Positions 32,882-43,489 of a stretch of DNA of 64,000 nt are shown here, in pieces (the stretch's first letter is position 1; each line of letters starts with the position of its first letter). Origin of the DNA: Notamacropus eugenii (Eukaryota; Chordata; Mammalia; Diprotodontia; Macropodidae). The translations under genes were made by a program, and so were the position numbers. The DNA is taken from positions 194,720,372 to 194,784,371 of the forward strand of contig NC_092875.1 of NCBI RefSeq assembly GCF_028372415.1. The letters run 5' to 3'. Below the pieces are notes generated by a model that was not told the DNA's origin, ran no database searches, and saw only the letters and a list, made by a program, of their open reading frames with translations.

Positions 32882-33699
32882 GTGAGTGGCAATTTACTTC
32901 TGAGGGTTCTTTCCTCCTGTTACGAAATTGTTTCTCCACCCTCATCCCCTTCCTACCACACCACACCCCTGCATCCCCCTTTTCTTCTTTGCCTTTTCCA
33001 AATTCGGGAGAGCCAAGTTAGCCCTGTGTACCCCCTCTTACTCAGGGAAGTAGCCTAGTTGCTTTGTGGTGAGAAGTTCAGGGACTGGGGTAGGACTGGG
33101 GCAGGGGTCCCGCGTCTATACTGTACCGAGAATAGATTGAGCCCAAGAATGGGAGAGGGCAGGGTGGGAAGGGCTGAGGGAAGGTCAGGCAAAAGTCCAG
33201 TTCATGGATGCCGAGTTTGTCCTTGGGCAAAGTGGGAGTTAGTGGGGATATTTGAGGATGTCCAGGGGTGGAAAGGGAGGCTAGGGGAGGACGCTTAGGA
33301 CTTGTCCCTTTGTGCCCAGAACAACGCTATTAGCGCCTCAGCATTGAAGGACTAGGACTGGGGGGCATGGGTCCCGCGAGCTGAAGTTGAGAACTCCGTG
33401 TACTTTAAAAGAGATTCTTATCATCACTGTTTGAGGAGGAATAATGGAAAAGGGGTGAGGGGCACGGGGTTGGAAGAATAGATGAGATTTTGCGAACCGT
33501 GCAGCCTTCCAGATATCAGCGGCTACTTGAGCAACAGGTATCCAGAAAGGGATGCAGAATGGGGTGGAGGGGTCCCTGATGCAGCTGCGGGGCAACAGCG
33601 CTACGGGCTTTGTTCTGAAGATCGCTAGGTCCTTCCAAAGTAAATGGGACTGGCAGGGGGAGGCGGGAGCCAGCCTACTCAAACCCACTTCTTGCTCCT

Positions 33700-34080
33700 T
33701 TTGCATTTTCTTTGGGGAGGGCAGAACCCGGGGTGTGCGGGGGGGGGGTGTGCGTGAGATGGGGGGGTGAGTCTAGAAGTTGGGAGAATGTTTCCATTCT
33801 CCCCCTTATTCCTTATGTAGTTTTATCTTTCTGTGTTTGGTTTTTCTCCCACTCAGCATTTGGTCCCTTGGGATGATAAAAAACTGACCGAAATCCGATA
33901 CCGGGGGGATTGTTCTCATTGACTGTCGGGGGGGAATCCAGACAAAGAGGTGCATCTACCGGAAATAATGATTTCAGAGTCTCCCCCCCCCCTTAATTTT
34001 ATTGAGGACGGGAGGGAAAAGGAGGGAAGGGCGAGAGGCTTGGCGAGAGGGCTGGGGAGGGAGGGGAGAAGCACAATGTT
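33700..34080. other. G-rich segment with potential G-quadruplexes
   Basis: Contains G4, G10 and G7 runs between 33730 and 33767, a G7 run near 33927, a C11-like run near 33982 and purine-rich DNA at 34010-34075. Also includes a donor-like 'gggtgagtc' near 33765. No conserved coding frame. Confidence 0.5.
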
Positions 34081-34083
34081 CAC

Positions 34084-34518
34084 TTAGAGGGAAGTTTTGA
34101 AGGTCATAGAAAACGCGGGTTGCGGGGAAAGTTGCGGTGATAACAGACTGAAGAAAACAGGGGAGGACAGAGGCAGACCTGAGTTGCTTCTTTGGCTACA
34201 CTCAGGGACTGGATGATGTGGGGAAGAGGGAGGGTGGCGGGGAGGAGAGTGAGGGAGGGAAAGAGGAAGAAGGGGGTGAGAGGGAGAAACCTGCTGCCGC
34301 TCGCCGGCTCTTTGTCTGCTCGGGGACTTGGAACAAAAGGGGAAACTCTGATGAACTCTCTCCATCCTCCTCCTCTCTGACGCCTGGTTATCCCTACTCT
34401 CACAACTTTGCTGGAGAGACTCTCTCCAGTGTTAGGCACCCGACAAGTTTGGGGGCTTTAGGAACTGGAGTTAGAGAACCATCTCCTTTAGAATGGATAA
34501 AAGAGGGGGGAGACGAAG
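34084..34518 (+). other. candidate alternative first exon 1b with splice donor
   Basis: The end is set by GACGAAG|GTGAGTTT, with GT at 34519, a strong donor. Just upstream, an ATG at 34493 opens a frame M-D-K-R-G-G-R-R that runs into the donor. It could therefore hold the start codon or be 5' UTR only. Upstream sequence is CpG-containing and purine-rich (34200-34290). The 5' boundary is a guess. The eight residues are not diagnostic of any family I know. Confidence 0.35.
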
Positions 34519-35114
34519 GTGAGTTTGTTTCCTTGTTTATCTCCTTTTCTTTTCCCTTATCTGGCCAGTCTCCCCCTACCCCTAACCCCTCCCCGCCCTT
34601 CCCTGCTGGGGACTGAGAAGTCATAAGTGGCAAAGTTTTGTTGGTAAGTTGTATGCTCTCTCCCCAACTCTCTTTTGTTCCTTTCACAAACACGCAGAGA
34701 TTTAGGTTCTTTGTTTTGTTTTTAATAAGCAAAAGCCAGTCCAACTTTGCTCTTGATGCATTGCTTTGAGGATTGTTCATTTGAAATGTGTCCTGTCTCT
34801 TTGCTATCCCCGTTCTTCTATGCTCCCCCCTTCTATACCCCCTCCCCACCCCGGTATAACAGACTTAAATATCCCCAATTTGGAGAAGTTTATTTTTGTT
34901 GGGACAAGACGGGGCTAGGGGGAGGGCACGTAGCCCGAGAAAGAGATAAGGTTGGGGCGAGGGGCGTATTATCTTGGCATTCTATAACTCTGTTGTCTGC
35001 GGAGTGCTTTACGAACTCAAAGTACAATGCAAACAAGGGCCAACTATAGGACTCAAGAGGGAAGATGAGGGTCCGGTGCATGTGGTCCTTCTGGGCTTGG
35101 AATGTTGCCTGTAA

Positions 35115-35130
35115 GGGGGGTGGGGGGAGG
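35115..35130 (+). repeat. short G-rich run
   Basis: G6-T-G6-A-GG. Incomplete as a G4 by itself but could pair with neighbouring G runs. Confidence 0.5.
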
Positions 35131-35580
35131 AGACTGCAGGGAAGAGATGGAGCTTTCGGAAAGTTTGGGGTGGGGAGTGGCTGCCCCAGGTACTGCGCAA
35201 CGAGGAGGAAAAGGATGAAAGAGGGTGGCACAGTGGACCAAAGGCTTTTCCAAGGGGCCTTCCCATCCTTTCTTTTTGCCAGACTAAACCAGAATACCCG
35301 ATGTAATTGCTGTCGTCCATCAGCACCCCTTCCCCTTTACTTCAGCACCCCCCCAACTCCTCTCCCCACCGAAGTCCAACGCCCAAACTTTCAAAGCATC
35401 TGTTTAACTGGATGTACAGAAAAGGGATGGAAACTCCAAAGGCTCCCACTAGCCCATTCGCCCCGCCTTCGCACCTTAACCTTTTGTTTCTGTCTGCCAC
35501 GCCCGAGAGAAAGGGATGGCTAGTAATGAATGCCTCTCCTAGCTCTCAAGGCGGCTCCCACCCGGGGGCTTTCAGCTTGG

Positions 35581-37619
35581 TAGTCTCTGGAAAAGAAATA
35601 CTAACTAACTTTATTTCTAAGTATCTCAACTTGGATTTTTTCCTGCGTTTATTTCTGCCCAAAGGGGAAAAATAATTAGCAGCTCAGGAAAACCCCCAAT
35701 CTTTTAAAAATCTCCTTTACCTACTCTCTTTCACTTTTGGGGGTTGTGGAAACTTTGTGATTCCGCCTTGTCATTGAGTGAATAGGTTTTCTTAGTAATA
35801 CCCCTTAGAAAGGCATCCTAGAGGTGAAAGTTGTGAATCTGGAGAAGGGTCTTGAGGGAATGCACTGGGCTTTAGTCATTGTGGTTTGTATTTATTTTTA
35901 TTTTAGTGGCTAATCAGAAGCAACCAGAGTATTTTAGCATCAACCAAATTAGAAGGTGATGATTAATCACAAATTTATTCAGCTGTCTCCCCTTCTCCTT
36001 CTGTATCAGTACCAGAGAATTTTTCCCAGACACCATCAGTTACTTCCAGGGAAACTTCTTTTCACAGTGTAACACAAAATCAAGCATCAAACGGAACTTG
36101 TTGCTAATAATTGGGGAAACTCCCCTTATTTAGTGGTGGTGCCCATCTAACTGTAGAAAATCATAAATTATTACTTAAACCTTTGGCTTTAGAATGATTC
36201 TTCTTTAAATTTGGGAGAAAAAAATACTGATGTTGAAAGTACTTAAAATGACTGAGTATGTGGCTAATACGCTGGAAGCTAACCATACCTCATTTGTATA
36301 GGTGCCGCAGTGATGATGGGCAACATCCAGGAGGCAATGCCATGGCTAGAATACCTTTCTAGCAAGGTACCTCCTCCAGGCTGCATTATTTTTGTTGGAT
36401 ATTCCTGACAATGGATATAGAAAGGCCAAACAATTACTGAGTGAAAGATATCAAACTTCACTTGGAATTATCATTTAAGAATTTGACATTGGGAGTTTTG
36501 GATGTTACGTGACTATTATGAAGGATACTGTTACTGTTGGGAATACTACTCCTTGATCCCTGGGAATTATCTGCCTCATAGAAGGTATGTGTCTTTTGAA
36601 AACTTCATTAATGGTTCTTATTGGCGGTAACATCTATGTTATTGCCAAAAAAATAAATGATGCGTTGTTTCGAACTGTTGACTAATCCATGTATTTTTCT
36701 GTTTTGGGTTAGTTGACAGTGCTTCTTTTCTTTTGTGTGTGTTGAGATTTCAGATGAAATTACACTAGTCTTACTATATTTCGCTTTTACCTGTGTTTTA
36801 TCTACTTATCAGCATGTGATTTACAAGTAAAAGGTACATATTCCAAAGTTAGTATAATCCCAGTCTCTAAGAAAAGTTATGCTTCCTGGATCATTAGAAA
36901 AGTGATATGTGTCAGGAAAGAAGTGCTCTGTTGTTGCACTTGTTATCTGCGTGGTCTACAGAGTCAACTGAGCAGATGCCCCATTTTATTTATTGCTAAT
37001 TTGAAAAATGCCATAATTACAACATTTACATACTAGCAAAAGTTCTAGATTTGCCTTATTTCTCTACAGTGATATCTTAAAAAACTTTCTTTAGATTTGC
37101 CATTCAGCAAGCAAAATCCAACATTGATCTAGAGGATTGTACCAAAAATGAATTCCTAAGGAATGCTTCTAAAAATAAGCTCTATTGCTGAAACAAGTTG
37201 TTACTCTAATAAAGAAACAACCTAAATTAAATTTTCATCTTATCTAGTAGTAGGTACCAGGCAGAGACCTTAGATACAGAAAATAATGAAGAAACTTGGT
37301 GTTGACTACAGAGAAAAAGCAGCTCAATTCTGGATAGATAATATAGCTAATGTGAAAATAGCTTATTGTCCTAGATTATATGTTTATCATAGTTAGCTAT
37401 GGGATTCTGCTGTGGAAAACCAATAGTTTTCCATTATTTAAAATATGTATGTTTAAGTGACTCAAGTTCCAGGTGATTTTGAACTCTTCAGAAATAAATG
37501 GTAATTATTGGTATTTGAAAAGTTTTTAGATGGTTACCTTAGTTCATAAACCTCGTCATAAATTAAGAATAGTTCCTTTTAGTTGTTTAGAAGGAAGGAA
37601 AAGGAAGAATTAAAGGATT
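35581..37619. other. no gene assigned; one possible pseudogene-like frame at 36304-36410
   Basis: Mostly AT-rich. From 36304 one + strand frame reads A-A-V-M-M-G-N-I-Q-E-A-M-P-W-L-E-Y-L-S-S-K-V-P and reaches a stop near 36407, which looks more protein-like than its surroundings. It cannot be assigned to a protein and may be chance. Confidence 0.3.
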
Positions 37620-37748
37620 GTTATCTACTGCTAACCAATTGTATGACTTTAGACAGGACATTTTGCTTTTTTGGCCTCATTTTCCTTACCTGTAAAAATG
37701 AGAGGTTTGGCTAATCTCTGTGGTGCTCTTCAGGTTGGAGATTAAGAT
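37620..37748 (+). mobile_element. MIR3-type SINE fragment
   Basis: 'gtatgactttagacaggaca', 'cctcattttccttacctgta', 'tttggctaatctctgtggtg'. Confidence 0.65.
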
Positions 37749-39494
37749 AGATACAGTGTTACAAAATTTTGAAAATTTGCTTGTCACTTGAGTTACTGAC
37801 TTGGAAAATTCCATGAGCCAAATAAGCTTCTTCATATACATGTTTGGATCAGGACATATTAGTTTTGGTAACGTGCTTTAACTTTTCTGAAAAATAAATT
37901 ATATCTTTGTCAAAGTGTGCTACGTGAGAATTGAGATGTTTTATGATTTCAGAACAAAGTCTGTCTAATTGGTATTTAAATTTTGGGAATAATATTCCAT
38001 ACCACAAAATATTTTTATCTCCCCTGTAATACAAAGCAGAAAACTGTTGAATTTGTTCTCAAAGTGGATACTCTAGTAAGTGCCCATTTTTCCATTGAGG
38101 TGGACACTTTGAAAGTTTTACCTTAACAAGTTGAATGCTTAACAGATTTCAAAGGTAGAGTGGCCAGAGAATTCACTGGAAGATTCTAACTTGTGGTTTA
38201 GAAGGATGATAACATAGTATGTTCTTTAATACATACATATTCACTCTTGTGTCCATATTTATATGAATCTGCCACTTACATCTGCATTATTACAAAAGAA
38301 TGAATTGTGGACTTGCTGTTTGTTTTTGGAAATAACTGAACTATAACAATAGAAGCTGCAACTCCTCCGGGATCAGTTCAAGCAGATGTTTGATTTTCTT
38401 TTTTCATTTATTATAAAAAAGCTTTATTTGTGCTTCTTTTTTTTTACATTGCAATCACTTTCCAGTATACTACTCTTTCATTAAATCCTTTCTTATAATA
38501 AGAAGTTGAGTAGAATTGACAAACAGAACAATTGTGCCTCACAGTATATGCAACTTTTGGTAACCATAGTCCTTCACTTCTCTGCTGAGAGGAGGGAAGT
38601 GTATTGCATCCAAATGCCTCATTTTCATTGGTGATGATGGATTCTTAGATGGTCTTTTAGTATTGTATTTAATTTTAAACCTCAATACACATACAAAGTA
38701 ATGATGGTTTGGGAGTGGTTTGTGAAAGATGACGTCAAGAGGCTCATGCATGTTTTTAAATACTTTTACTCAAAGTATTTTCCTCCCCTTCTCAAACTCC
38801 CACAATGACTATAAACATAATTTGAAATCATAGCATTTCATCTGAAATGAAACTTAACTTACTGAATTTTCATTTTTCTGATCTGAAATTTAGCAAGACA
38901 TTACTTTTTGAGTATGAAGGTTTAGCTAGAGTGACATTATATTCAGTTTATCTTACTGAATGAATAGTGGCAGGAAAGTTCAGGTACCACTTTCATCACA
39001 TATAATTTACTAGCAGGTATAGAAAGAAATTATTCCATTGATAAAAATTGTATAGGGATGAGGTTACTGGGAGAATCTTATACTTATCAAGTTAAAGGAA
39101 ACATCCTTTTGTTTAGATAAAGGTCCCTATTTGCAAATGTTATTTAAATGATCACTTCATGTGCTCCTAAATTTACTTTGCCAATTATCGGTATAAATCA
39201 ATAGCTATAATAATTTATAATCATAGTCATATCATTCCCAAACCTGCTTACTCCTAAAATTCTGACCGAATATATACTTCATGCTGTTCGTATAAGCAGC
39301 AGATTCTGAAATCATGATTATTTTATACTCTCATTCATGTGGAGCTCCTTTTAAAATATGTATATATTTAATAGAAAGCATGAAGAAAGGTCCCATTGTG
39401 TAAATATAAGGCATTTCACTTTTAACATTGATGCAATTCCAGAAGATAGTTTCGTTTTATTCATACACTCTTACTTAAAATGAGGTCTTGATTG
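37749..39494. other. no gene seen
   Basis: AT-rich, no recognisable repeat or exon. The 61- and 70-codon minus-strand ORFs at 37849-38034 and 38539-38751 have no recognisable similarity. Confidence 0.4.
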
Positions 39495-39582
39495 GTAAAA
39501 TAAGCTGGGGTGTGGGATGTGGAAGGGTAGGTTGGACTGGATACCCAAGGTCCTTTTCTGGTTCAGTGTTCTATAACTTTTG
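39495..39582 (+). mobile_element. MIR3 tail fragment
   Basis: 'gtaggttggactggataccc', 'aaggtccttttctggttcag' is the MIR3 (or CR1/L3) 3' tail in sense orientation. Confidence 0.55.
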
Positions 39583-40254
39583 TTTCCAAACTGACTATGA
39601 TCTTTTCTGTGGGTATTTAAACATACCATCCACATGCATAACTTTTGTATTTATATGGAGTTGTTAAGTTGTTTGTCAAGAGAGGAATAAAAGCCTTGAG
39701 TATACTTAGGCAGAACCTAAGTCTGTTTCGGGGGAAGGATCATGTCTTTCCATAATAAGCACGATGTGTAGAGTTTCAAAATTGGGAAGTACCTCAGAGG
39801 CCATCTAGTCCCATTCTTGTACCCAAACAGGAATTGTCTTTACAACATCTCTGATGAGTAATCATCCAGCCTTTGAATGAAGAAATGTAGTGAGGGGGAA
39901 TGGATTCCCTCCTTAGACATTCCATTTCACTTTTAAGTAGCTGTAAAAAAGTTGTTTCTAGCCTCAGACCAAAATCTGCCTCTTTTCTACTTGTACTTCT
40001 GTTCTTTGCTCCTATTTGGGCTCTTTGGGGTCTAGCAGAATGTCTTTCCCATATGGCATATGGCATATGGCAGTCCTCATATTCTGAGTGAGCTATCATC
40101 TCTCCCACATCATTGTCCCTAGGCTAAATAGACCTAAGTCTTCCAAATGATAGGGTTATACCATGACCTTGAGTTTGATTCCCTGTCCTCTGGACACTCT
40201 CTTTTTTATCCCTTTCTTTCTTGAAATGTCCCTCTTGATGTAATGTGACTAGGT

Positions 40255-41367
40255 AGGATGGTGCCTACAACCGAGAAAGCTTGCTCCTTGGAAGGAAAGC
40301 GGTGGCAAATCTGCACAGCAAACTGAAAAGCAGAGACGTCATCTTGCCAACAAAGGTCCATATAGTCAAAGCTATGGTTTTTCCAGTAGCAATGTATGGC
40401 TGTGAAAGCTATACTATAAGGGAAGCTGAGCTCCACAGAATATTTGAATTGTGGTACTGGAGAAGACATTTGAGAGTCCCTTGGACAGCAAGGAGATAAA
40501 ATCAGTCTATACTTAGAGAAATTAATTCAGTCTATTTTCATGTCCGTTCTTTGTTCTCAAAGAGGACCCTGATATCAGAGAAGTGATGACATGACTTGTA
40601 CTTGACTTTGTTTTGAGTGAGTGAGGGCTGTGCAGGTCACCAGCCTCACTTCTCCTCCAGGGCCATCTGAATCCAGTGACCAGATATTCATCAGGATGAC
40701 TGGAGATGGCCCAAGATGCAGTGAAAGACCTTGACCTTTTAGGCTAAGGCCTTTTCAGGTACTCACTTAAAGTGAGGTAATGCCCATTTAGTGAATAGAC
40801 CTCTTTAAAAGGTAGTCTGGGGGATGGCCCCTTTAATAGAAAAGAGAAAATAAGTAGATAAATCATGCTGGGAGGGGCAGGAGCCTCAGGGATTGTTGTT
40901 TGGAAAAGAAACTGTTACTGTTGACACTCACTCTAAACCAGGAGGATCCAAAACCAGGTTGGGCAAGGGACCTTTCCCTGTTCAATCCATGGGCTTCAGA
41001 GAGCATGGAGTCCAAGGTTTTAGGGGAGACAAGAAGGAAGGGAAGGAGTTACTCATTTGCAGCTCAGTCTACTCACGGATTATGTTTATCCTTTGTTTTT
41101 GAAGAGGACCATGACCTCAAACTATTCACTGGAAGGTCAGATACTGAAGCTAAAGCTTAAATACTTTGGCCACATAATGAGAAGATGGAAAAGATCCTGA
41201 TATTAGAAAAGACTGAAAGCACAGGAAAGGAGGATGGTGAAGATGAGATGGATAGTTAGTATCATGAAAACAGTGAACATGAAATTGGACAGATTTCAAA
41301 AGATAGTGGAAGAGAGAAGGACCTGGCATACTGTGGCCCATGGCATCACAACCATACAACAACAAAG
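40255..41367 (+). mobile_element. BovB/RTE-clade LINE 3' fragment, split by a further insertion
   Basis: 40281-40530 decodes on the + strand to the C-terminal region of an RTE-type ORF: 'LLGRKAVANLHSKLKSRDV', 'LPTKVHIVKAMVFPVAMYGC', 'LWYWRRHLRVPWTARR'. The end of that ORF resumes at about 41127-41360 ('LKLKYFGHIMRR', then frame-broken 'RTWHTVAHGIT') and finishes with 'catacaacaacaaagg'. Frameshifts and stops show it is dead. This is the LINE type whose tail the RTE-tailed SINEs carry. Confidence 0.85.
40537..41121. mobile_element. unknown 585-bp insertion inside the RTE copy
   Basis: It interrupts the RTE ORF cleanly. The flanks repeat CTATT (40532-40536 and 41122-41126), consistent with a 5-bp target duplication. 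Both ends carry a related stretch in direct orientation: 'gttctttgttctcaaagagg' (from about 40544) and 'atcctttgtttttgaagagg' (from about 41089). The interior includes 'gatgacatgacttgtacttg' and 'gatattcatcaggatgactg'. A 5-bp duplication with end-related direct sequence could be a small LTR-type element. I do not know the family. Confidence 0.6.
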
Positions 41368-41817
41368 GATAATTATCTCTTTTGTTCGATACTTTATTTT
41401 TCTTAATACAGCCAAGGATGGTATTAGTTTTTTTGAGGGAGGAGGGGACTACCATATCATACTATAAATTCATATTTAGCTTATATTCAGCTAACATTCA
41501 CGTCTTTTTTTCATTTGAATTGATGTCTAGTAATGCCTCCCCATCCCCTTTTCGTGAAGTTGATGTTTTCAAACTAAATGTATGACATTAGGTTTATCCA
41601 TATTAAATTTTATCTTCCCAAATCCCACCAATGTTCTTGCCTATCAAAATCTTCTTGGATTCCAATAATATCACTCAGTGTACCATCTATCCCTCTCAGC
41701 TTTGTGACATCTGAAAATTGGATAAGTATGGTATTCATGCTTTTATTTTGTCTTTGATAAAAGTGTGGATATTTTTGAGTATTTACATTTTGAGGAGCCC
41801 TAATATGCATATTTGGG

Positions 41818-42062
41818 GAGGTAGGTGGCACAGTGGATAGAGCAGTGGACTTGGAATAGAGAAGAATCATCTTCATGAGTTAAAAATCTGTCCTCAGGCA
41901 CTTACTAGCTGTGTGACCCTGGGCAAGTCACTTAATCCTGTTTGCCTCAGTTCCTCAACTGTAAAATGAGTTGGAGAAGGAAGTGTAAACCACTCTAGTA
42001 TCTTTGTGAAGAAAGCCCCAAAATGGGGTCACTAGGAGTTGGAACCAACTGAACAACAAGAA
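41818..42062 (+). mobile_element. RTE-tailed marsupial SINE, full length
   Basis: Head 'ggtaggtggcacagtggata', body 'ctagctgtgtgaccctgggc' and 'gcctcagttcctcaactgta', tail 'aaccactctagtatctttgt', ending 'ccaactgaacaacaagaat'. Confidence 0.9.
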
Positions 42063-42314
42063 TGACAATGAATATACAGGTTTTACTTGCGTGGGGGTAG
42101 TTCAATTACATACAATATTTTTGGGGCAATTCCAATTAACTACCCAATATCTATTTAATATATTTAAATCAGAGCTTATATTATAGTGGCCATTTTTATA
42201 CCCTTTTTATTGGGACCAATGTTGATCTCACTGTGTTGATCTCACAACTTGTAAGAGACTTTGATTGAGTCAAAAAGTGTTTTTGTAACAGAGGAACATA
42301 TTTACCATAAGCTG

Positions 42315-42500
42315 CAAGTATAACAAAGCCAACCTCACAACAACTCTGTGAAAAGGGAATACAAGTATTATTGTCTCTATTTTACAGATAAAGTAGTGGA
42401 GATTTTTTAGAGAAGTTATGATTTATCCTTAGTCCCATAATAAATGTCCGAAGTGACATTTGAAACTATGTCCTGAATCTAAGGCCAATACTGTCTCTCA
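42315..42500 (-). mobile_element. MIR-type SINE
   Basis: Antisense: 'cctcacaacaactctgtgaa', 'ctctattttacagataaagt', 'gtgacatttgaaactatgtc', 'ctgaatctaaggccaatact'. Confidence 0.6.
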
Positions 42501-43046
42501 ATAAAAGTTAAGAGTACCTTGTTGGTTGATCTCAGAACCTAAATACTGCTAAAAGTAACTAGAGCTTTATCCCAAGTTGGCATGTTTAGAAGGTGCTTAA
42601 GAACAAGAGATATTGAAATTTAGTGCCTTGTTAGCAAGACTGCTTTGGTAAAATAGGAAACTACCAGGTTGGGGCCTGGGGTGAGCTCCTCCAACAGGTC
42701 TTCTCCCCAACATACTTGGCTTCCTTAGCAATGATCTTGCATCAGTGTCTTGGGATTTGTCTTCCCTTGCAACAGTGTAGTATTGTGCCTTCATCTATTC
42801 AACTTAGGAAGCACTTGCTTAGGATTCAGTTCATGTGGCTTGCCACAGACACGTTGTTAGTTGTGGATTTGTCCTCCATTATCTTCTAAGGTAACTAACC
42901 ACTATCCACTATGAGAAGTGAAGGGAGCAGTTTAAGGAATGGTGATAAGTATATGTAAGTCAATAGTTTTAAAAATGGTATTTTAAAGAGATTCTCTAGT
43001 GAAGGTAGATAGACTAGAGTCAAAGAGAAATGGGATAGTCTATATC
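42501..43046. other. no gene seen
   Basis: Unique-looking. Short minus-strand ORFs at 42597-43119 have no recognisable similarity. Confidence 0.4.
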
Positions 43047-43152
43047 TTTTATTAAGGCAATTTGTTCTGTAAAGTTTGGATTCAGTCAGAGTCCTACTTG
43101 AGGACCTAAAGGGCCACATATGGCTTCAAGGTCACAGGTTCCCCAACCCTCA
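43047..43152. mobile_element. hAT-like MITE, partial second copy
   Basis: Aligns in order with the right half of the element at 28339-28535: 'ttctgtaaagtttggattca', 'gtcctacttgaggacctaaa', 'gggccacatatggcttcaag', 'gtcacaggttccccaaccct'. The left half is missing. Confidence 0.75.
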
Positions 43153-43489
43153 GTAGGATGTCACTTGCTAGGTAGAGAGATTCATAAAGCTTTAGAGAGG
43201 GGGCACAAAAACTTCATAGTACCTTTGGTCTCATACCCATAATTGGATTTTACTGTGGCATTACAAATCATCATCTTTGCTCTGAAATCTCCACACCCCC
43301 ACCCTCCCCAATCTCCACTCTATTCTTATCTATATAGGCTCCTTTCTTGCTACCTGCCTACAGAAGTATCCACATCTAGAAAAGCTGAGTGAATGAACTG
43401 AGCATATGATTGAGTGAATATGAATTGTCATTGTGCTTGTGAATGAGTTGTGTGAGTCCTTAAATTGACCTCACTTGACTCTACCTGTA

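Larger units (their letters stand above)
32230..35580 (+). promoter_or_regulatory. CpG-rich promoter region (CpG island-like), probable gene 5' end
   Basis: CpG is rare elsewhere but I count about 19 CpGs in 32220-32640, with further clusters at 33350-33620 and 34100-34360. Motifs on the + strand in a promoter-like order are an inverted CCAAT (ATTGG, 32378-32382), a GC box (GGGGCG, 32396-32401), an E-box CACGTG (32498-32503) and a TATA-like TTAAATAG (32508-32515). Another GC box (gggcgggg) lies near 32839. Strong + strand splice donors downstream give the direction. The gene cannot be named because no conserved coding exon is present. Confidence 0.65.
31321..37615. other. repeat-poor interval around the CpG-rich region
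   Basis: Over about 6.3 kb I recognise no SINE, LINE or DNA transposon, against roughly one per 500-800 bp elsewhere. It contains the only CpG-rich DNA in the window. Short overlapping ORFs on both strands (32.0-35.7 kb) are by-products of higher GC content. Beyond 35.6 kb the DNA is AT-rich again and holds no recognisable exon. Confidence 0.65.
39772..41790 (-). mobile_element. CR1/L3 LINE 3' region, split by an RTE insertion
   Basis: The left part (39772-40228) has the order typical of antisense CR1-clade 3' regions: 'acctcagaggccatctagtc', 'gtccctaggctaaatagacc', 'gtcctctggacactctcttt'. The right part (41368-41790) continues in the same order and orientation: 'tttttcttaatacagccaag', 'gaagttgatgttttcaaact', 'atccatattaaattttatct', 'agctttgtgacatctgaaaa'. 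The RTE copy between them interrupts one CR1/L3 insertion. Confidence 0.8.

Noticed and set aside
32468..35675. Many ORFs of 100-152 codons on both strands in the CpG-rich region
   Set aside because: Several overlap on opposite strands, are rich in Pro, Ser, Gly and Arg, and show no domain. They follow from high GC content with few stops. I keep only the splice donors and promoter motifs as evidence.
40206..40469. 87-codon minus-strand ORF
   Set aside because: Antisense shadow of the RTE ORF fragment on the + strand.
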